This document shows positions 42,016 through 50,988 of a stretch of DNA of 64,000 bases, in pieces. Below the pieces are notes generated by a model. That model saw nothing but the letters and a program-made list of their open reading frames with translations. It did not search any database and was not told where the DNA came from. The translations under genes were made by a program, and so were the position numbers. The DNA is from Sedimentibacter saalensis (lineage in GTDB: Bacteria > Bacillota > Clostridia > Tissierellales > Sedimentibacteraceae). The first letter of the stretch is position 1. The number at the start of each line of letters is the position of its first letter. Location of the stretch: contig NZ_VLKH01000004.1 in NCBI RefSeq assembly GCF_007830175.1, positions 408,399 through 472,398 on the forward strand, in the 5' to 3' direction.

Positions 42016-43095
42016 ATGGTAAGAATCGAGAATGTAATGAAGGACTTTGGGGGTCAAAGAGTTATTGAAAATCTCAACTTGGAAGCTAAACAAGGTGAAT
42101 TTCTGACTTTACTTGGTCCCAGTGGTTGCGGAAAAACAACTACATTAAGAATGATTGCAGGATTTGAAGAGCCTACGGGAGGTAAAATTCTACTTAATGG
42201 GAAAGATGTTTCTCAAAATCAACCATATGAAAGAGATGTAAACACTGTGTTTCAAAGTTACGCTCTTTTTCCTCATATGAATATTTTTGAAAATATAGCT
42301 TTCGGTCTTAAGTTAAAAAAACTGCCTAAGGAAGAAATTAAAAAAAGAGTTAAAGAAGCATTGAGGTTGGTCCGACTTGAAGGTTACGAAGAAAGAAAAC
42401 CCAATGAAATCAGCGGCGGGCAAAAACAAAGAGTTGCAATTGCCAGAGCCATTATCAACAACCCAAAAGTACTCTTATTGGATGAACCTTTGGGTGCCTT
42501 GGACATGAAACTTAGGAAAGAAATGCAAATAGAGCTGAAGCACCTTCAGCAAAAGCTTGGTATAACATTTATTTATGTCACACATGACCAGGAAGAAGCC
42601 TTGGTATTGTCAGACAGAATTGCCGTAATGAACAACGGCAAGGTAGAACAGCTAGGTAACCCAAGCGAAATATATGAAAGACCAAAGACTAAATTTGTTG
42701 CTGATTTTATCGGTGAAACAAATTTATTCGAAGGAGCAGTGAGCCATGTATCAGAAAATTGTATTAAAGTTATTATTGATGACTTAAGTGAAATAACAAT
42801 AACAGATCCGCTTCTTGATAAATTGTCTTTAAAGAAAAATGCAAATGTGTATGTTGCAGTGAGACCTGAAAAAATGAAGCTTGTTTCTTCAGCAGAAGAA
42901 GGTATGAATAAAATAAAGGTTACGGTAAAAGAAAAAATTTATGCGGGTTCTGTCAATAAAACCATTGCTGCTCTGTCAAAGGGAAATGAAATAACAATCA
43001 ATGAGCTGACTGGCAACACAACTACCATTAATGATATAAATAAAAGCATGTTTGCTCAGTGGGACTATGAAGATGGGGTGGTGATTCTGCAATGA
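42016..43095 (+). CDS. potA: Spermidine/putrescine ABC transporter ATP-binding protein
   Basis: The 359-residue ATPase has Walker A GPSGCGKTT, Q loop, signature ISGGQKQR, Walker B VLLLDEP and a C-terminal TOBE domain typical of PotA. It powers uptake through PotB/PotC. The start ATG 42016 is odd: the only ribosome site (AAGGAGGA) ends about 15 nt upstream, and an in-frame stop at 42004 excludes earlier starts. The stop overlaps potB by 4 bp. Confidence 0.93.
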   Translation: MVRIENVMKDFGGQRVIENLNLEAKQGEFLTLLGPSGCGKTTTLRMIAGFEEPTGGKILLNGKDVSQNQPYERDVNTVFQSYALFPHMNIFENIAFGLKLKKLPKEEIKKRVKEALRLVRLEGYEERKPNEISGGQKQRVAIARAIINNPKVLLLDEPLGALDMKLRKEMQIELKHLQQKLGITFIYVTHDQEEALVLSDRIAVMNNGKVEQLGNPSEIYERPKTKFVADFIGETNLFEGAVSHVSENCIKVIIDDLSEITITDPLLDKLSLKKNANVYVAVRPEKMKLVSSAEEGMNKIKVTVKEKIYAGSVNKTIAALSKGNEITINELTGNTTTINDINKSMFAQWDYEDGVVILQ

Positions 43096-43958
43096 CCACA
43101 AATTCACTTAAAAAAAACAAAGGACCCCTTTGGACCCTTTCCCCATTAGTAATTTGGCTTTCAATTTTGGTGGCTGTTCCACTTATGTTTGTAATAGCCA
43201 TAGGATTCTTAAGCCGCGGAACATACGGCAATGTGGAATTTAAATTTACACTAGAAAACTACATGAGAATATTTAATCCTTTGTACCTTAAAATGCTGTT
43301 ATCATCGCTGTGGCTTTCATTTATAACAACCATAATTTGTCTTGCAGCAGGATATCCATTTGCCTATTTCATAGCAAATGCTCCTAAAAGAATAAGAGGA
43401 ATACTGTTGATGCTTATAATCATACCATTCTGGACAAATTCTCTTATAAGGACATACGCATGGATTACCCTTTTAAGGACAAGCGGAATAATTAACTCTT
43501 ACTTGATGCAGTTTGGAATGATAAATGAACCAATACAATTTCTCTATACAAACGGTGCTGTAGTTCTTGGGCTTGCATATACACTGTTTCCTTTTATGGT
43601 TCTTCCTCTGTATGCTTCAATTGAAAGTCTTGATAAAAGATATCTTGAAGCTGCATCTGATTTAGGAGCAAATCCATGGACGACATTTTGGAAAATTACA
43701 GTTCCGCTGACAATGCCCGGAATAATAGCAGGCTGTATATTGGTGTTTATACCAACTCTCGGATTGTTTTTCATTCCGGATTTGATGGGTGGCAGTAAAA
43801 TAATGCTCATAAGCAACTTTATAAAGAACCAGTTTTTGACTGCAAGAGATTGGCCTTTTGGTTCTGCAGCTTCTATTGTGTTAATAGCTCTTACTTTTAT
43901 TTTGCTTGGTGTATATGTAAAAATACTGAACAAAAATAAAAACATGGAGGTATTGTAG
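43092..43958 (+). CDS. potB: Spermidine/putrescine ABC transporter permease
   Basis: The 288-residue permease has six membrane segments and the EAA loop with EAASDLGANPWTTFWKITVPL. It starts in ATGA overlap with potA and ends in TAGTG overlap with the next gene, so the transporter genes are translationally coupled. Confidence 0.92.
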   Translation: MTTNSLKKNKGPLWTLSPLVIWLSILVAVPLMFVIAIGFLSRGTYGNVEFKFTLENYMRIFNPLYLKMLLSSLWLSFITTIICLAAGYPFAYFIANAPKRIRGILLMLIIIPFWTNSLIRTYAWITLLRTSGIINSYLMQFGMINEPIQFLYTNGAVVLGLAYTLFPFMVLPLYASIESLDKRYLEAASDLGANPWTTFWKITVPLTMPGIIAGCILVFIPTLGLFFIPDLMGGSKIMLISNFIKNQFLTARDWPFGSAASIVLIALTFILLGVYVKILNKNKNMEVL

Positions 43959-45859
43959 TGGTTAAAAACATGAAATCAAAACAAAATTTATTATCTTTAT
44001 ATTCTTTTATAATTTACTCTGTTATATATATTCCTATTATCATATTAATAGTGTTCTCCTTTAATGATTCAAAGGTCAATGCAATGTGGCAGGGATTCAC
44101 TTTCAAGTGGTATTTGGAACTTTTTGATAACAGCTCCATAGTGACAGCAATGACAAACAGCCTCATGGTTGCTTTTGTAAGCGCCTTGATTTCCACAGCC
44201 ATTGGTACACTGGCAGCTGTTGGAATGTACAAGTACAAATTCAGAGGCAAGACAGTGCTTGATGGATTGTTGTATGTTCCAATTATTATACCGGAAATTG
44301 TAATGGGCATAGCACTTTTAATGTTCTTTTCACAGCTTAAAATACCAACTGGAGCACTTACATTGATACTTGCACATACGACATTCAGTGTATCCTATGT
44401 GGTCATTGTAGTAAGATCCAAACTTGAAGGTTTTGATCCTTCCCTAGAAGAGGCCGCCATGGATCTTGGTGCAAAGCCCCTTGAAATATTTTATAAGATT
44501 ACTCTGCCGCTCATAGCTCCCGGAATACTGGCCGGTTCGCTTCTGGCATTCACATTGTCAATGGATGATGTGATTGTAAGCTTTTTTGTTTCAGGACCAG
44601 GCTTTACAACTTTGCCGCTGCAGATATTTTCAATGGTCAAATTTGGAGTAAGCCCTGAAATAAATGCTTTGTCCACATTAATGCTGATTTTTACATTGAG
44701 CATAGCTCTGTTTTCAGAAAAACTTCGTTTTAAAAGTGATAAAGAAAAAAAAGTAAAAGAAAGAATAATATTAAAGGAGAAAATAAATTTGAAAAGAAGT
44801 ATTAAAAAAATTGCTGCATTGTTCATTGCAGTATTGATAATAGCAGGAGTATTTACAGGCTGCAGCAAGTCAGAAGGCGGAGCTGGTGCAAAAAACGAAG
44901 AAGTATTAAATGTATTCAACTGGTCAGAATACCTGCCTGAAGAAGTAATAGAAAAATTTGAAGAAAAGTATAATATCAAAGTAAATTACACCACATACGC
45001 ATCAAATGAAGAGATGCTTGCAAAGCTAATGGCAGGCGGAGCTCAGTTTGACATAGCTGTTTCAACAGATTATATGGTTGATGTTATGAGAAATCAAAAT
45101 TTGATTCAGGAAATAAACATGAACAACATCCCTAACTACAAAAACATAGGTGATGAATTCAAGGGATTGGCCTTTGATGCTGAAAACAAGTATACAGTAC
45201 CTTACATGTGGGGCAATGCAGTTGTTGCTGTAAACACTAAAATGATTGATACTGAAATCAACAGCTATGCAGATCTCTGGGACAGCAAACTTAATAACAG
45301 CATGGTTGTTCTTGACGACCAGAGAGCAATTATAGGAATAGCTCTGAAGAAACTTGGGTATTCATTCAACGAAACCGACCCTGCCAAGCTTGAAGAAGCA
45401 AAAAATGAACTTGTTAAGCTGAAAGACAACATTAAAATATTTGATTCTGACAGCCCCAAAACTTCTCTTATAAACGGTGAAGCAGCTGTTGGATATGTCT
45501 GGGGAGCAGAAGCAGTGCTTGCTCAGCTGGAGAATCCGGACATCAAGGTTTTCTTCCCAGAAGAAGGATTATATTTATGGCAGGACAATTTTGTAATTCC
45601 AAATGGTGCTCCTCACAAGGATAATGCGGAATTATTTATAAATTTCCTGCTTGAGCCGGAAATAAGCGCAGAAATTTCAAAGAGTTTCCCATATGCAAAT
45701 CCAAACGTTGAAGCTCACAAGCTCATGGATGCTGAAACTCTGGATAATGAGGTTATTTATCCCGATTCAGAAATCATTAAAAAGGGAGAACACTTAAGAG
45801 ACCTTGGCGAAACAACAGTAGTTTATGATGAAATTTGGACTGAATTAAAAAGCAATTAA
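43958..45859 (+). CDS. potCD: PotC permease - PotD binding protein fusion
   Basis: One 633-codon frame holds a PotC permease (about 1-265; EAAMDLGAKPLEIFYKITLPL) and a PotD polyamine-binding protein (about 310-633; NVFNWSEYLPEEVIEKFE). Between them lies a lipoprotein signal peptide, KRSIKKIAALFIAVLIIAG with lipobox GVFTGC (C302). The permease starts at GTG 43958. An internal ribosome site and TTG at 44789 could give a separate PotD lipoprotein. As a fusion, the signal region would be the seventh membrane segment and tether PotD outside. Both products may exist. Confidence 0.9.
   Translation: MVKNMKSKQNLLSLYSFIIYSVIYIPIIILIVFSFNDSKVNAMWQGFTFKWYLELFDNSSIVTAMTNSLMVAFVSALISTAIGTLAAVGMYKYKFRGKTVLDGLLYVPIIIPEIVMGIALLMFFSQLKIPTGALTLILAHTTFSVSYVVIVVRSKLEGFDPSLEEAAMDLGAKPLEIFYKITLPLIAPGILAGSLLAFTLSMDDVIVSFFVSGPGFTTLPLQIFSMVKFGVSPEINALSTLMLIFTLSIALFSEKLRFKSDKEKKVKERIILKEKINLKRSIKKIAALFIAVLIIAGVFTGCSKSEGGAGAKNEEVLNVFNWSEYLPEEVIEKFEEKYNIKVNYTTYASNEEMLAKLMAGGAQFDIAVSTDYMVDVMRNQNLIQEINMNNIPNYKNIGDEFKGLAFDAENKYTVPYMWGNAVVAVNTKMIDTEINSYADLWDSKLNNSMVVLDDQRAIIGIALKKLGYSFNETDPAKLEEAKNELVKLKDNIKIFDSDSPKTSLINGEAAVGYVWGAEAVLAQLENPDIKVFFPEEGLYLWQDNFVIPNGAPHKDNAELFINFLLEPEISAEISKSFPYANPNVEAHKLMDAETLDNEVIYPDSEIIKKGEHLRDLGETTVVYDEIWTELKSN
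44773..44791 (+). promoter_or_regulatory. Internal ribosome site and TTG start for PotD
   Basis: AAAGGAG (44773-44779) stands 9 nt before an in-frame TTG (44789-44791, codon 278), at exactly the place where a free PotD lipoprotein (356 residues) would begin. Confidence 0.65.
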
Positions 45860-45866
45860 CATAACA

Positions 45867-45893
45867 AAAGCTTCGCAATAATAGCGAAGCTTT
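45867..45893 (+). terminator. Terminator of the pot operon
   Basis: AAAGCTTCGC/GCGAAGCTTT with a 7-nt loop, 8 bp after the potCD stop. Confidence 0.88.
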
Positions 45894-45927
45894 ATTATTG
45901 AAAAACGATGGAATATTACATTTATTG

Positions 45928-45962
45928 TTCTCCATAATATCTTCATAATTATGATGTACAAT
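45928..45962 (+). promoter_or_regulatory. Site B: tandem 11-bp repeats plus -10 box of candidate RNA 1
   Basis: TTCTCCATAAT (45928-45938) then ATCTTCATAAT (45939-45949), exactly 7 nt, then -10 TACAAT (45957-45962). There is no plus-strand gene downstream, only the candidate RNA. Confidence 0.75.
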
Positions 45963-45968
45963 ATATTT

Positions 45969-46044
45969 AGAATTAAATTGAAGCTTATACAATTTATTTC
46001 TCCCCCAATATAAGTAAAAATAAGACCGAAAGGTCTTATTTTTT
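45969..46044 (+). ncRNA. Candidate regulatory RNA 1 (C-rich, csRNA-like)
   Basis: The predicted transcript of about 76 nt begins 6-7 nt after the site B -10 box. It has a 5' hairpin AAATTG/CAATTT, a single-stranded stretch with TTCTCCCCC (45998-46006), and a terminator AATAAGACC-GAAA-GGTCTTATT with a T6 tail. The C-rich part can pair with Shine-Dalgarno sequences. It is homologous to candidate RNA 2 at 50989 over the C-rich and terminator parts. Its 3' end overlaps the last bases of the convergent gene at 46036. Expression is not proven. Confidence 0.65.
46019..46044. terminator. Bidirectional terminator (RNA 1 and the convergent gene)
   Basis: AATAAGACC-GAAA-GGTCTTATT with U runs on both strands. 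It ends candidate RNA 1 and the minus-strand gene at 46036-46569. Confidence 0.85.
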
Positions 46045-46569
46045 ATGATTCATTAATGAAATATTATTATTTATGATTTCATCTCTTGGATGAGGCGGAA
46101 TATTAGTAACTTTTTCATCAATAGGAACGCCTTGAACAATTTTATTTAAATTGTAAAAAAATGAAGCTTTAATTTCCGGAAAAAGCCGTATATTTAATGT
46201 GGTTACTTTGTAATAGCCCTCACTTTCTATTGTCAAATTATAAGTTGTAAAATAATATTCAGGACCCTTAATTAAATTTCCTAATTTATGCGCTATGGGC
46301 AATTCTATTATGGTTGGATTTTTAACTATAACAACTTTTTCTACTGGAATGTGAAATTCGTCACCCTGCCTTGCATATATTGTCACAACTGCATCGGTTG
46401 CGATATCCTTGCCGAGATTTTTAGTTACATAAAGTTCCAGATATCCGTATTCAGTATTAACAGGAACTTCATTATTGATGATACCAAGAGCTGCATTTAT
46501 TTTATTATAATAATCAATATTTCCATAATTAAAATAACTGTTGTACAAATTTGGCTTCTTACAATCCAT
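46036..46569 (-). CDS. Hypothetical protein with carboxypeptidase-regulatory-like beta domain
   Basis: The 177-residue protein has no signal peptide. Its middle (about 45-140) resembles a beta-sandwich of the carboxypeptidase-regulatory-like type, with GYLELYVTKNLGKDIATDAVVTIYA and YNLTIESEGYYKVTTLNI. Comparable domains precede the catalytic part of clostridial spore-cortex enzymes, but no catalytic part is present here. ATG 46569 is favoured because TTGGAGAGA precedes it. Family and function uncertain. Confidence 0.6.
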   Translation of the reverse strand: MDCKKPNLYNSYFNYGNIDYYNKINAALGIINNEVPVNTEYGYLELYVTKNLGKDIATDAVVTIYARQGDEFHIPVEKVVIVKNPTIIELPIAHKLGNLIKGPEYYFTTYNLTIESEGYYKVTTLNIRLFPEIKASFFYNLNKIVQGVPIDEKVTNIPPHPRDEIINNNISLMNHKK

Positions 46570-46677
46570 TATAATCTCTCCAATATATTTGTCTCCCATA
46601 ATCATTATATGTTATTTTAAAATAGATGTAACTTTTTAAATCAAAAAAGAAAACCCTAAAGTTTTCTAATGTTATAA

Positions 46678-47547
46678 TCAAAATAAACAAATTTGTTCAT
46701 TTATATTTTTTGTTTCAAACTCCTTTAAATAAGCAAATACATTGTTTGACCCGACCAATATATTATGTTTATGACATTCGTGATAAAGTATCTTCATAAG
46801 CTTGTCATTATTGGTACTATGACACTCATAAGAATTTCCAAATACTTTCATATATTTCTGTTTCATACCCGGAAAATGTTCATCCAGCTTACTGTAAAAA
46901 TATTCTCTATTGCCTTCACGCATTGTAACTCCAATGCCAAAACATATAATTCCATGAACTTTAGCCTCAATGCAGTAATTGATGAGTGTTCTAAAATTTT
47001 CTTCCGTATCATTTATAAAAGGCAAAAAAGGACATAACCAAACAACCGTTGGTATTCCATTTTCATTGAGTGTTTTCAATGTTTCGAATCTCTCTTTTGT
47101 AGTGGAAACATCAGGCTCTATAATGCGGCATAAATTTTCATCAGCAGTAGTAAGAGTCATTTGTACAACACATTTTGACTTTTCATTTATGCTTATGAGC
47201 AAATCTAAATCACGTAATATCCTATTTGATTTTGTTAAAATAGAAAGTCCAAAACCATATCTATCTATTATCTCCAGGCATTTTCTGGTATACATTATTT
47301 TTTCTTCAATATGAATATACGGGTCGCACATGGAACCTGTACCTATCATGCATTTTTTTCGCTTTCGCCTCAATTCATTTTCAAGCATCACAGGTGCATC
47401 CATTTTAATTTCAATATCTGTAAACTCATGCTTCATTTGATAACAGCTGCTTCTGCTGTCGCAATAAATGCAGCCGTGGCTGCAGCCCCTGTATATATTA
47501 ATTCCGTTGTTAGCTGACAAAATAGACTTGTATTCCTTGTAATGCAT
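46678..47547 (-). CDS. SPL-family radical SAM protein
   Basis: The 289-residue protein has YRGCSHGCIYCDSRS (CxxxCxxC) near residue 20, and the family's GTGSMCDPYIHIEE and TKSNRILRDLDLL. It belongs to the spore-photoproduct-lyase-like radical-SAM set, in which only some members repair spore photoproduct. ATG 47547 follows AGGAG. It is a single gene; its substrate is not predictable. The 340 bp upstream hold no gene. Confidence 0.85.
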   Translation of the reverse strand: MHYKEYKSILSANNGINIYRGCSHGCIYCDSRSSCYQMKHEFTDIEIKMDAPVMLENELRRKRKKCMIGTGSMCDPYIHIEEKIMYTRKCLEIIDRYGFGLSILTKSNRILRDLDLLISINEKSKCVVQMTLTTADENLCRIIEPDVSTTKERFETLKTLNENGIPTVVWLCPFLPFINDTEENFRTLINYCIEAKVHGIICFGIGVTMREGNREYFYSKLDEHFPGMKQKYMKVFGNSYECHSTNNDKLMKILYHECHKHNILVGSNNVFAYLKEFETKNINEQICLF

Positions 47548-47776
47548 GAAACCACTCCTGATTAACTTATTTCAATATGAGTTACCAATAATTTAAAATT
47601 GCTATTTCAATTACTACTTTTCTTCGGATACTTTTTTCCATACTTTCAAACTATTATAACACATATATAAAGACTGCGCAAACAATTGTTCGCCATATAG
47701 TGGCTTGCTCATTGTTAGTATTTATTTATTACTACTTTAGTTCAAACTAGATTTTAATTTACTTGATTTAAAAATA

Positions 47777-47816
47777 AAAAAGCTCTTTGACAAATAAAAA
47801 TCATCAAGAACTTTCA
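47777..47816 (-). terminator. Terminator of the small metal-protein operon
   Basis: AAAGCTCTTTGA pairs with TCAAGAACTTTC (one bulge), and the minus strand then has a U run. It lies 70 bp after the stop at 47888. Confidence 0.5.
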
Positions 47817-47887
47817 AAAAATCATATTTCGTATATTATCTAACGGCTACAAAATATACGGCTTTTTCATATTCGTCTGAACACTTA

Positions 47888-48193
47888 TTATTCAGCCCTA
47901 TTGTTTAATTCAAGCTGCGCACTTTGGTTTTCTTCCTTGCTTTCACAGCAGTCGGACTTTTTATTGTTGCCTCGTCCTAGCATCATTGGTATCATTCCAA
48001 TCATCATAATAGGGCATATAAATGGTGCTATTACTGCCAATATCCTGCTGGAGCCAGGGCTAAATCTTGATATAAACGGTAATGCTGCAAAAATTAATAT
48101 TGGTAACCCACAGCAAATAATCATATGAAGCATGTGTTTTATTGGACTATGATTATGTCCCTTATTATCGTCTTTATTTCCATGACAGCTCAT
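47888..48193 (-). CDS. Small His/Cys-rich membrane protein (DUF2933-like)
   Basis: The 101-residue protein starts MSCHGNKDDNKGHNHSPIKHMLHMIICCGLP, followed by two hydrophobic segments and a charged tail with DCCESKEE. Soft-metal ligands (His, Cys, Met) are concentrated at the membrane face. Similar short proteins accompany copper genes in Firmicutes. ATG 48193 follows GGAGG. It lies 91 bp after the LDCC gene, behind site D. Confidence 0.72.
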   Translation of the reverse strand: MSCHGNKDDNKGHNHSPIKHMLHMIICCGLPILIFAALPFISRFSPGSSRILAVIAPFICPIMMIGMIPMMLGRGNNKKSDCCESKEENQSAQLELNNRAE

Positions 48194-48284
48194 TTTATTT
48201 CCTCCATCGTACTTTCGAAATTTATATTTCTTAATTTTGAATTACATACCGATTGTGAAACATATTGGTAATATTGTTAATCAC

Positions 48285-48428
48285 TTACTTCTTGTTTGTA
48301 TTGTTGGAAGTTTGTACATTTATATTTTTTGGTCTATTTAAATCGCAGCAATCAAGCCTTCCGCTTCCGAAACTTTTTTCATTTTCCTTTGCCAATCTTT
48401 CAAGCCAATTCTTAATAAATTTAAACAT
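48285..48428 (-). CDS. LDCC-motif putative metal-binding small protein
   Basis: This 47-residue frame begins FKFIKNWLERLAKENEKSFG and contains GRLDCCDLNR, the motif that defines LDCC-type putative metal-binding proteins. ATG 48428 follows AGGAGTGG at good spacing. It is shorter than usual gene-finding limits. It follows promoter site D and precedes the small His/Cys membrane protein, so both are probably one metal-linked operon under the neighbouring two-component system. Confidence 0.82.
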   Translation of the reverse strand: MFKFIKNWLERLAKENEKSFGSGRLDCCDLNRPKNINVQTSNNTNKK

Positions 48429-48512
48429 TATACCACTCCTCTTTTATTTTTATGAACCCTTTTTTACTATATCCACTACATAAAAAATTTTATTCATCCA
48501 TGCCTTTTATTT

Positions 48513-48547
48513 ATTTTATCAAGATACTATGGAGAAATTATGAAGTT
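48513..48547 (-). promoter_or_regulatory. Site D: tandem 11-bp repeats plus -10 box of the LDCC operon
   Basis: The minus strand has AACTTCATAAT (48547-48537) then TTCTCCATAGT (48536-48526), 7 nt, -10 TAAAAT (48518-48513). Nothing else was recognised in the 342 bp between the LDCC gene and the kinase gene. Confidence 0.72.
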
Positions 48548-48770
48548 TATTAATTAAATTCTAGTGAACAAATATAGAATTCTTAATATAGCGCAAAACT
48601 AATTTAAATGTTATTGAAATTGGCAAATCAATTTTAACTAACAAATGTATATGATGCAAGAATAAATGATATTTTTTAAATCATTACCGCAACTATATAA
48701 ATAAGTTGTTCATACTGTATTTGTCACATAACCTACACTTGAGGAATTAATATAGCATTAAGTGATGTTA

Positions 48771-50126
48771 CTATCTGTTGAATTCAATTATTACGCTAGT
48801 TCCTTTTCCAACTTCACTATCTATTTTAATGGTTCCTTCATGTGCTTCCACCAATGCTTTTGTAATTGTAAGTCCTATGCCGGTTCCCCCGGTTTGGCGA
48901 TTTCTTGATAAATCGCTTCTGTAAAACCTCTCAAAAATATATTTTAAATCTTCTTTTGGGATCCCAATACCTGTATCATTTACTGTTATTCTGATTTTAT
49001 CTTTTATTTTTTCAAGAAAAATACTGGCAGATCCATTTTCATTAGTATACTTAATTGCATTAGAGAGAATGTTAACGAAAATACGTTTTAAATAATCCAT
49101 GTCTCCCATCATATAAACTTCATTTTGAATTTTCTTATTTAAATTAATATTTTTATCTAAGAACATAGGCTCATAGCTGTCTATAATATCATTTAAAACA
49201 ACCGATAGATTTATTGTGCTTAACTTAAGATTTATTTCATCGTCCTCAACTATAGATAATTCTGATAATTCATCAATTAATTTTGTTAATCTGATTATTT
49301 CTCCATGAATAACAGAAAGCCGTTCATCATTTGGTTCCCACACTCCATCCATAAAAGCCTCTATATGGCTTTGAATGGCTGCAATCGGAGTTCTCAATTC
49401 ATGTGCTATATCTGTAGTCATCCTTTTTCTTAAATGTTCCTGATAGTTCAATCTTTCTGCAAGCTCTTTAACCGATACGGACAATTCATATAGTTCAAAT
49501 GTGTTAGTATTAATGTCATTTAATGATTTATATTTTCCTTGTTCAATCAGTTTAGCATTTTCTTTGATTGCATAAATTGGGTTTAAAAACTTCTTTGATA
49601 TGCGAGTACTGGAACGTACTGCAAATATGAAAGTCAGTACTGAAGCTAGTGCAAATATGCTGTTTATTGTTACAATAAACTTTTCATCTTCTATATTAGA
49701 AATGATGCTTTTTGGGCGTCCCACATCGATAGTCCCTATTTCTGACTCATTGTATATAAAGGGATAACTTCTAAAGGAAAAATTAGCTTCATTATTGCCA
49801 TATTCATCTACCATACCGTATAAAGTGCCATAGGAGCTGCTGTTCCAGCTTATATTATTGTTCTTGTCCCTTATTTGAATGATAACATCTTCACTGAATG
49901 CATAATGCATTATATTCATCAGTGAATGAGAATTCAACTCTTCATAATCGCTGTATACGCGTTCCACGTATTGAACTACTTTCAAATCATCTCTGCTTCT
50001 TGAATCTCTGATATAATCCGAAAAAAAATAATTTATGCCTATATTTGAACTAATTGTAATAAATGCAATAGATAATATTGAAATCATTACAAAATACTTC
50101 CGTAACTGTTCACTTATTTTAATCAT
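48771..50126 (-). CDS. Sensor histidine kinase of the RNA/metal regulon
   Basis: The 451-residue kinase has TM1 (about 13-33), an extracytoplasmic sensor of about 125 residues, TM2 (about 155-177), HAMP, HisKA with TDIAHELRTPIAAIQSH, and HATPase with NAIKYTNENG, DTGIGIP and TGIGLTITKAL. ATG 50126 follows AAGGAG, 1 bp after the regulator stop. The sensor shows no obvious Cys/His/Met metal cluster. The regulon points to metal or envelope stress, but the signal is unknown. Confidence 0.92.
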   Translation of the reverse strand: MIKISEQLRKYFVMISILSIAFITISSNIGINYFFSDYIRDSRSRDDLKVVQYVERVYSDYEELNSHSLMNIMHYAFSEDVIIQIRDKNNNISWNSSSYGTLYGMVDEYGNNEANFSFRSYPFIYNESEIGTIDVGRPKSIISNIEDEKFIVTINSIFALASVLTFIFAVRSSTRISKKFLNPIYAIKENAKLIEQGKYKSLNDINTNTFELYELSVSVKELAERLNYQEHLRKRMTTDIAHELRTPIAAIQSHIEAFMDGVWEPNDERLSVIHGEIIRLTKLIDELSELSIVEDDEINLKLSTINLSVVLNDIIDSYEPMFLDKNINLNKKIQNEVYMMGDMDYLKRIFVNILSNAIKYTNENGSASIFLEKIKDKIRITVNDTGIGIPKEDLKYIFERFYRSDLSRNRQTGGTGIGLTITKALVEAHEGTIKIDSEVGKGTSVIIEFNR

Positions 50127-50127
50127 G

Positions 50128-50817
50128 TTATTCTCCTTCAAACTTATATCCAACCCCATAGACAGTTACAATATATTTGGGTTCTTTTACATTGTTTTCT
50201 ATTTTTTGTCTCAAATTTTTAATATGAGTATCAACAGTACGGTCATATCCTTCAAAATCATAACCAAAAGCCAGACTTACTAAATGACTTCTGGTAAAAA
50301 CTTTGTACGGATTCTGTGCCAGGGTCAATAATATTTTAAACTCATTTGGTGTTAAACTTACATCATGTCCTGCCTTCTGGACAATATGTTTAGGAATATC
50401 AATCAGTAAGTCCCTATTATTAAATTCCAGGGCATCAGTTAATTCAGAATTGCCTTTTGTTCGTCTTAGGATTGCTCTTACTCTTCCAACCAGCTCTCTG
50501 GGACTGAATGGTTTTGTCAAGTAATCGTCTGCTCCTATATATAAACCTGTAACTTTATCATCTTCTTTGCTTTTGGCTGTCAGCATTAAAATAGGTACAT
50601 CAGATTCCTTTCTGATAAGTTTGCATATTTCCTCTCCTGAAATATCAGGAAGCATTAAATCAAGAATTATAAAATCAGGTTCTATGTCGTGAAACAGTTC
50701 AATAGCTTTATTTCCACAGGCTGCTGTATATACTTCGTATGTTTCCCGTAACAGGTAATCTTTTATAACATTCGAAAGATTAATTTCATCATCAACAACT
50801 AATACTTTTTCATTCAT
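50128..50817 (-). CDS. OmpR/PhoB-family response regulator, likely controller of sites A-F
   Basis: The 229-residue regulator has DDE, phospho-acceptor Asp in FIILDLMLPDISG, LTAKSKEDD and KPFSPREL, then a winged helix ending in TVDTHIKNLRQKIENNVKEPKYIVTVYGVGYKF. ATG 50817 follows GGTGA. OmpR-type regulators bind direct repeats about 11 bp apart, as found at all six sites. Four of these sites flank its own genes (one in its own promoter), making it the best candidate regulator. Confidence 0.92.
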   Translation of the reverse strand: MNEKVLVVDDEINLSNVIKDYLLRETYEVYTAACGNKAIELFHDIEPDFIILDLMLPDISGEEICKLIRKESDVPILMLTAKSKEDDKVTGLYIGADDYLTKPFSPRELVGRVRAILRRTKGNSELTDALEFNNRDLLIDIPKHIVQKAGHDVSLTPNEFKILLTLAQNPYKVFTRSHLVSLAFGYDFEGYDRTVDTHIKNLRQKIENNVKEPKYIVTVYGVGYKFEGE

Positions 50818-50891
50818 CTTTTTCACCATAGTTTTTCAAACCAACTTCATATTGCCAAAATTAAATTAGAGTGGTTATATTATACTCATTT

Positions 50892-50926
50892 ATTCTAATA
50901 ATAAATCATGTAGTTATTATGAATAA
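50892..50926 (-). promoter_or_regulatory. Site F: autoregulatory tandem repeats plus -10 box
   Basis: The minus strand has TTATTCATAAT (50926-50916) then AACTACATGAT (50915-50905), 7 nt, -10 TAGAAT (50897-50892). It is the weakest match but has the exact same spacing, before the response regulator gene. Confidence 0.6.
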
Positions 50927-50947
50927 TTGCATTTAAATATATTTTCT

Positions 50948-50982
50948 TTCTCCATAACTTCTCCATAAACAATAATTATAAT
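50948..50982 (+). promoter_or_regulatory. Site C: tandem 11-bp repeats plus -10 box of candidate RNA 2
   Basis: TTCTCCATAAC (50948-50958) then TTCTCCATAAA (50959-50969), 7 nt, TATAAT (50977-50982). It is the most perfect copy of the motif, facing away from the regulator gene. Confidence 0.8.
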
Positions 50983-50988
50983 TAGTTA

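Noticed and set aside
48265..48483. A 72-codon plus-strand frame
   Set aside because: It lies opposite the LDCC gene, which has a ribosome site, a known motif and a promoter; the plus frame has none of these.
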